NCBI GenBank assembly: GCA_025936205.1
Contig: JAICTU010000067.1
Coordinates: 1-24,973 of the forward strand
Length of the DNA stretch: 24,973 nucleotides
DNA from: Polyangiaceae bacterium
GTDB taxonomy: Bacteria; Myxococcota; Polyangia; Polyangiales; Polyangiaceae
Reading direction: 5' to 3'
Shown here piece by piece: positions 24,321 through 24,973 of the stretch. How positions within the stretch are numbered: position 1 is the stretch's first letter; each line of letters starts with the position of its first letter. Under the pieces are notes generated by a model, which was given only the letters and a program-made list of their open reading frames with translations, did no database searches and had not been told where the DNA came from. The translations under genes were made by a program, and so were the position numbers.

Positions 24321-24973
24321 GCGGCAAACCACCGTTCAACCCGGCGCGCGGGCGCGGGCGCTCGGCACAGCGGGGACCTCTGGAATCCAGATCGTCCTCG
24401 GCCCGAGCCTCCGCGCCCGGTGTCCCCACGGACCGTGCGGCTGCGAAAAAGCCCGCGCCACCCACAAAGCCAGCACGCGACAGCACCGAACTGCTCTACG
24501 GCTTGCGCGCTGGCCTCGCCGTATTTGAACGCCGCCGCCAGGACATCCTGAGCATCGGCTACGAAGCGGAGCAACGTGGCGAGCTCTCGGCCCTGCTCGC
24601 CTGGGCGGCGGCCGAAGGCGTTGAGGCGCGCGAGCGTTCCGCGCGCGAGCTGGCGGATCGGGTCGACTCGACCCAGCACGAAGGCCTCGTGCTCGAGGTC
24701 CGCCCGCGCGTCTGGCTGGCCCCCAAAGACCTGCCCGCGGCACTGCTCGCCACGCGCGGGCTTGGCGTGGCGCTCGACCGCGTGCGCAACCCCCAGAACA
24801 TCGGCGCCATCCTGCGCAGCGCCGCCTTCTTCGGGGCTCAGGCGGCATTGCTCGGCGCCCCTGCCCCCCATCCCGGGCTGCCCGCCTTCGCGCTGCGCGT
24901 CGCCGAAGGCGCCGCCGAACACCTCACCTTCAGCCGCACCACCGACCTCGCCGACACGCTCGCGCGCCTGCGC
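24317..24973 (+). CDS. SpoU/TrmH-family RNA 2'-O-methyltransferase, 5' part (runs off window)
   Basis: The first 219 residues of an S-adenosylmethionine-dependent RNA ribose methyltransferase; the 3' end is outside the window. A basic, Gly/Arg/Pro-rich disordered N-terminus (about 1-58) is followed by the SpoU substrate-binding domain (ELLYGLRAGLAVFERRR to HEGLVLEV, about 60-132) and the start of the SPOUT methylase domain with DRVRNPQNIGAILRSAAFFG at 154-173. The order is that of RlmB/TrmH-type rRNA or tRNA methylases; the target site cannot be decided. No ATG exists in the upstream part of the frame. The TTG at 24317 overlaps the preceding TGA and has AGGA (24310-24313) close upstream, so it is the best start, used with translational coupling. 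Confidence 0.85.
   Translation, partial: MSGKPPFNPARGRGRSAQRGPLESRSSSARASAPGVPTDRAAAKKPAPPTKPARDSTELLYGLRAGLAVFERRRQDILSIGYEAEQRGELSALLAWAAAEGVEARERSARELADRVDSTQHEGLVLEVRPRVWLAPKDLPAALLATRGLGVALDRVRNPQNIGAILRSAAFFGAQAALLGAPAPHPGLPAFALRVAEGAAEHLTFSRTTDLADTLARLR

Overview
The window is strongly GC-rich DNA from a Gram-negative bacterium, with G/C-biased third codon positions. Its secretome has Gly/Ser-linker lipoproteins, a long cysteine-repeat lipoprotein, a trypsin-like protease and a CAP-domain lipoprotein. This style is typical of Myxococcota, probably Polyangia (Sorangium-like), but that is inferred from gene style only; no rRNA, tRNA or marker gene allows a firm placement. No phage, plasmid, CRISPR or defence genes were seen.

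Layout. 1-3.2 kb (+): the end of an APH-like phosphotransferase, a UMF1/Atg22-type MFS transporter, a 520-bp non-coding stretch with a nested inverted-repeat (MITE-like) element, and a CAP/SCP lipoprotein. 3.2-6.7 kb (-): a flippase-like membrane protein, then an intrinsic terminator, a long leader, the magnesium transporter gene mgtE, and a DUF3105 lipoprotein overlapping the end of mgtE. 6.7-7.6 kb: about 930 bp without a convincing gene, ending in a sigma70-like promoter. 7.6-9.3 kb (+): a secreted trypsin-like serine protease. 9.4-11.4 kb (-): a lipoprotein with 17 four-cysteine repeats. 11.5-12.5 kb (+): a DHH/DHHA1 phosphoesterase. 12.5-13.0 kb (-): the peroxidase gene ohr, divergent from a UPF0303 gene (+, 13.1-13.6 kb).

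13.7-21.7 kb (-): the two-gene unit of a thioester-containing bacterial alpha-2-macroglobulin lipoprotein and penicillin-binding protein 1C, 4 bp apart. This is the known yfhM-pbpC pairing, in which the macroglobulin is thought to trap attacking proteases while PBP1C repairs damaged peptidoglycan. 21.8-23.7 kb (+): an ABC exporter half-transporter, divergent from the macroglobulin. 23.8-25.0 kb (+): a DUF1993 gene whose stop codon overlaps the TTG start of a SpoU/TrmH-family RNA methyltransferase that runs off the window.

Most of the content is recognisable envelope and housekeeping function. I did not find a clearly new multi-gene system. The items most worth following are the nested inverted-repeat element, the structured mgtE leader, the in-frame 15-bp repeat array inside pbpC, the candidate bait region of the macroglobulin, the protease with an unassigned C-terminal half, and the cysteine-repeat lipoprotein.
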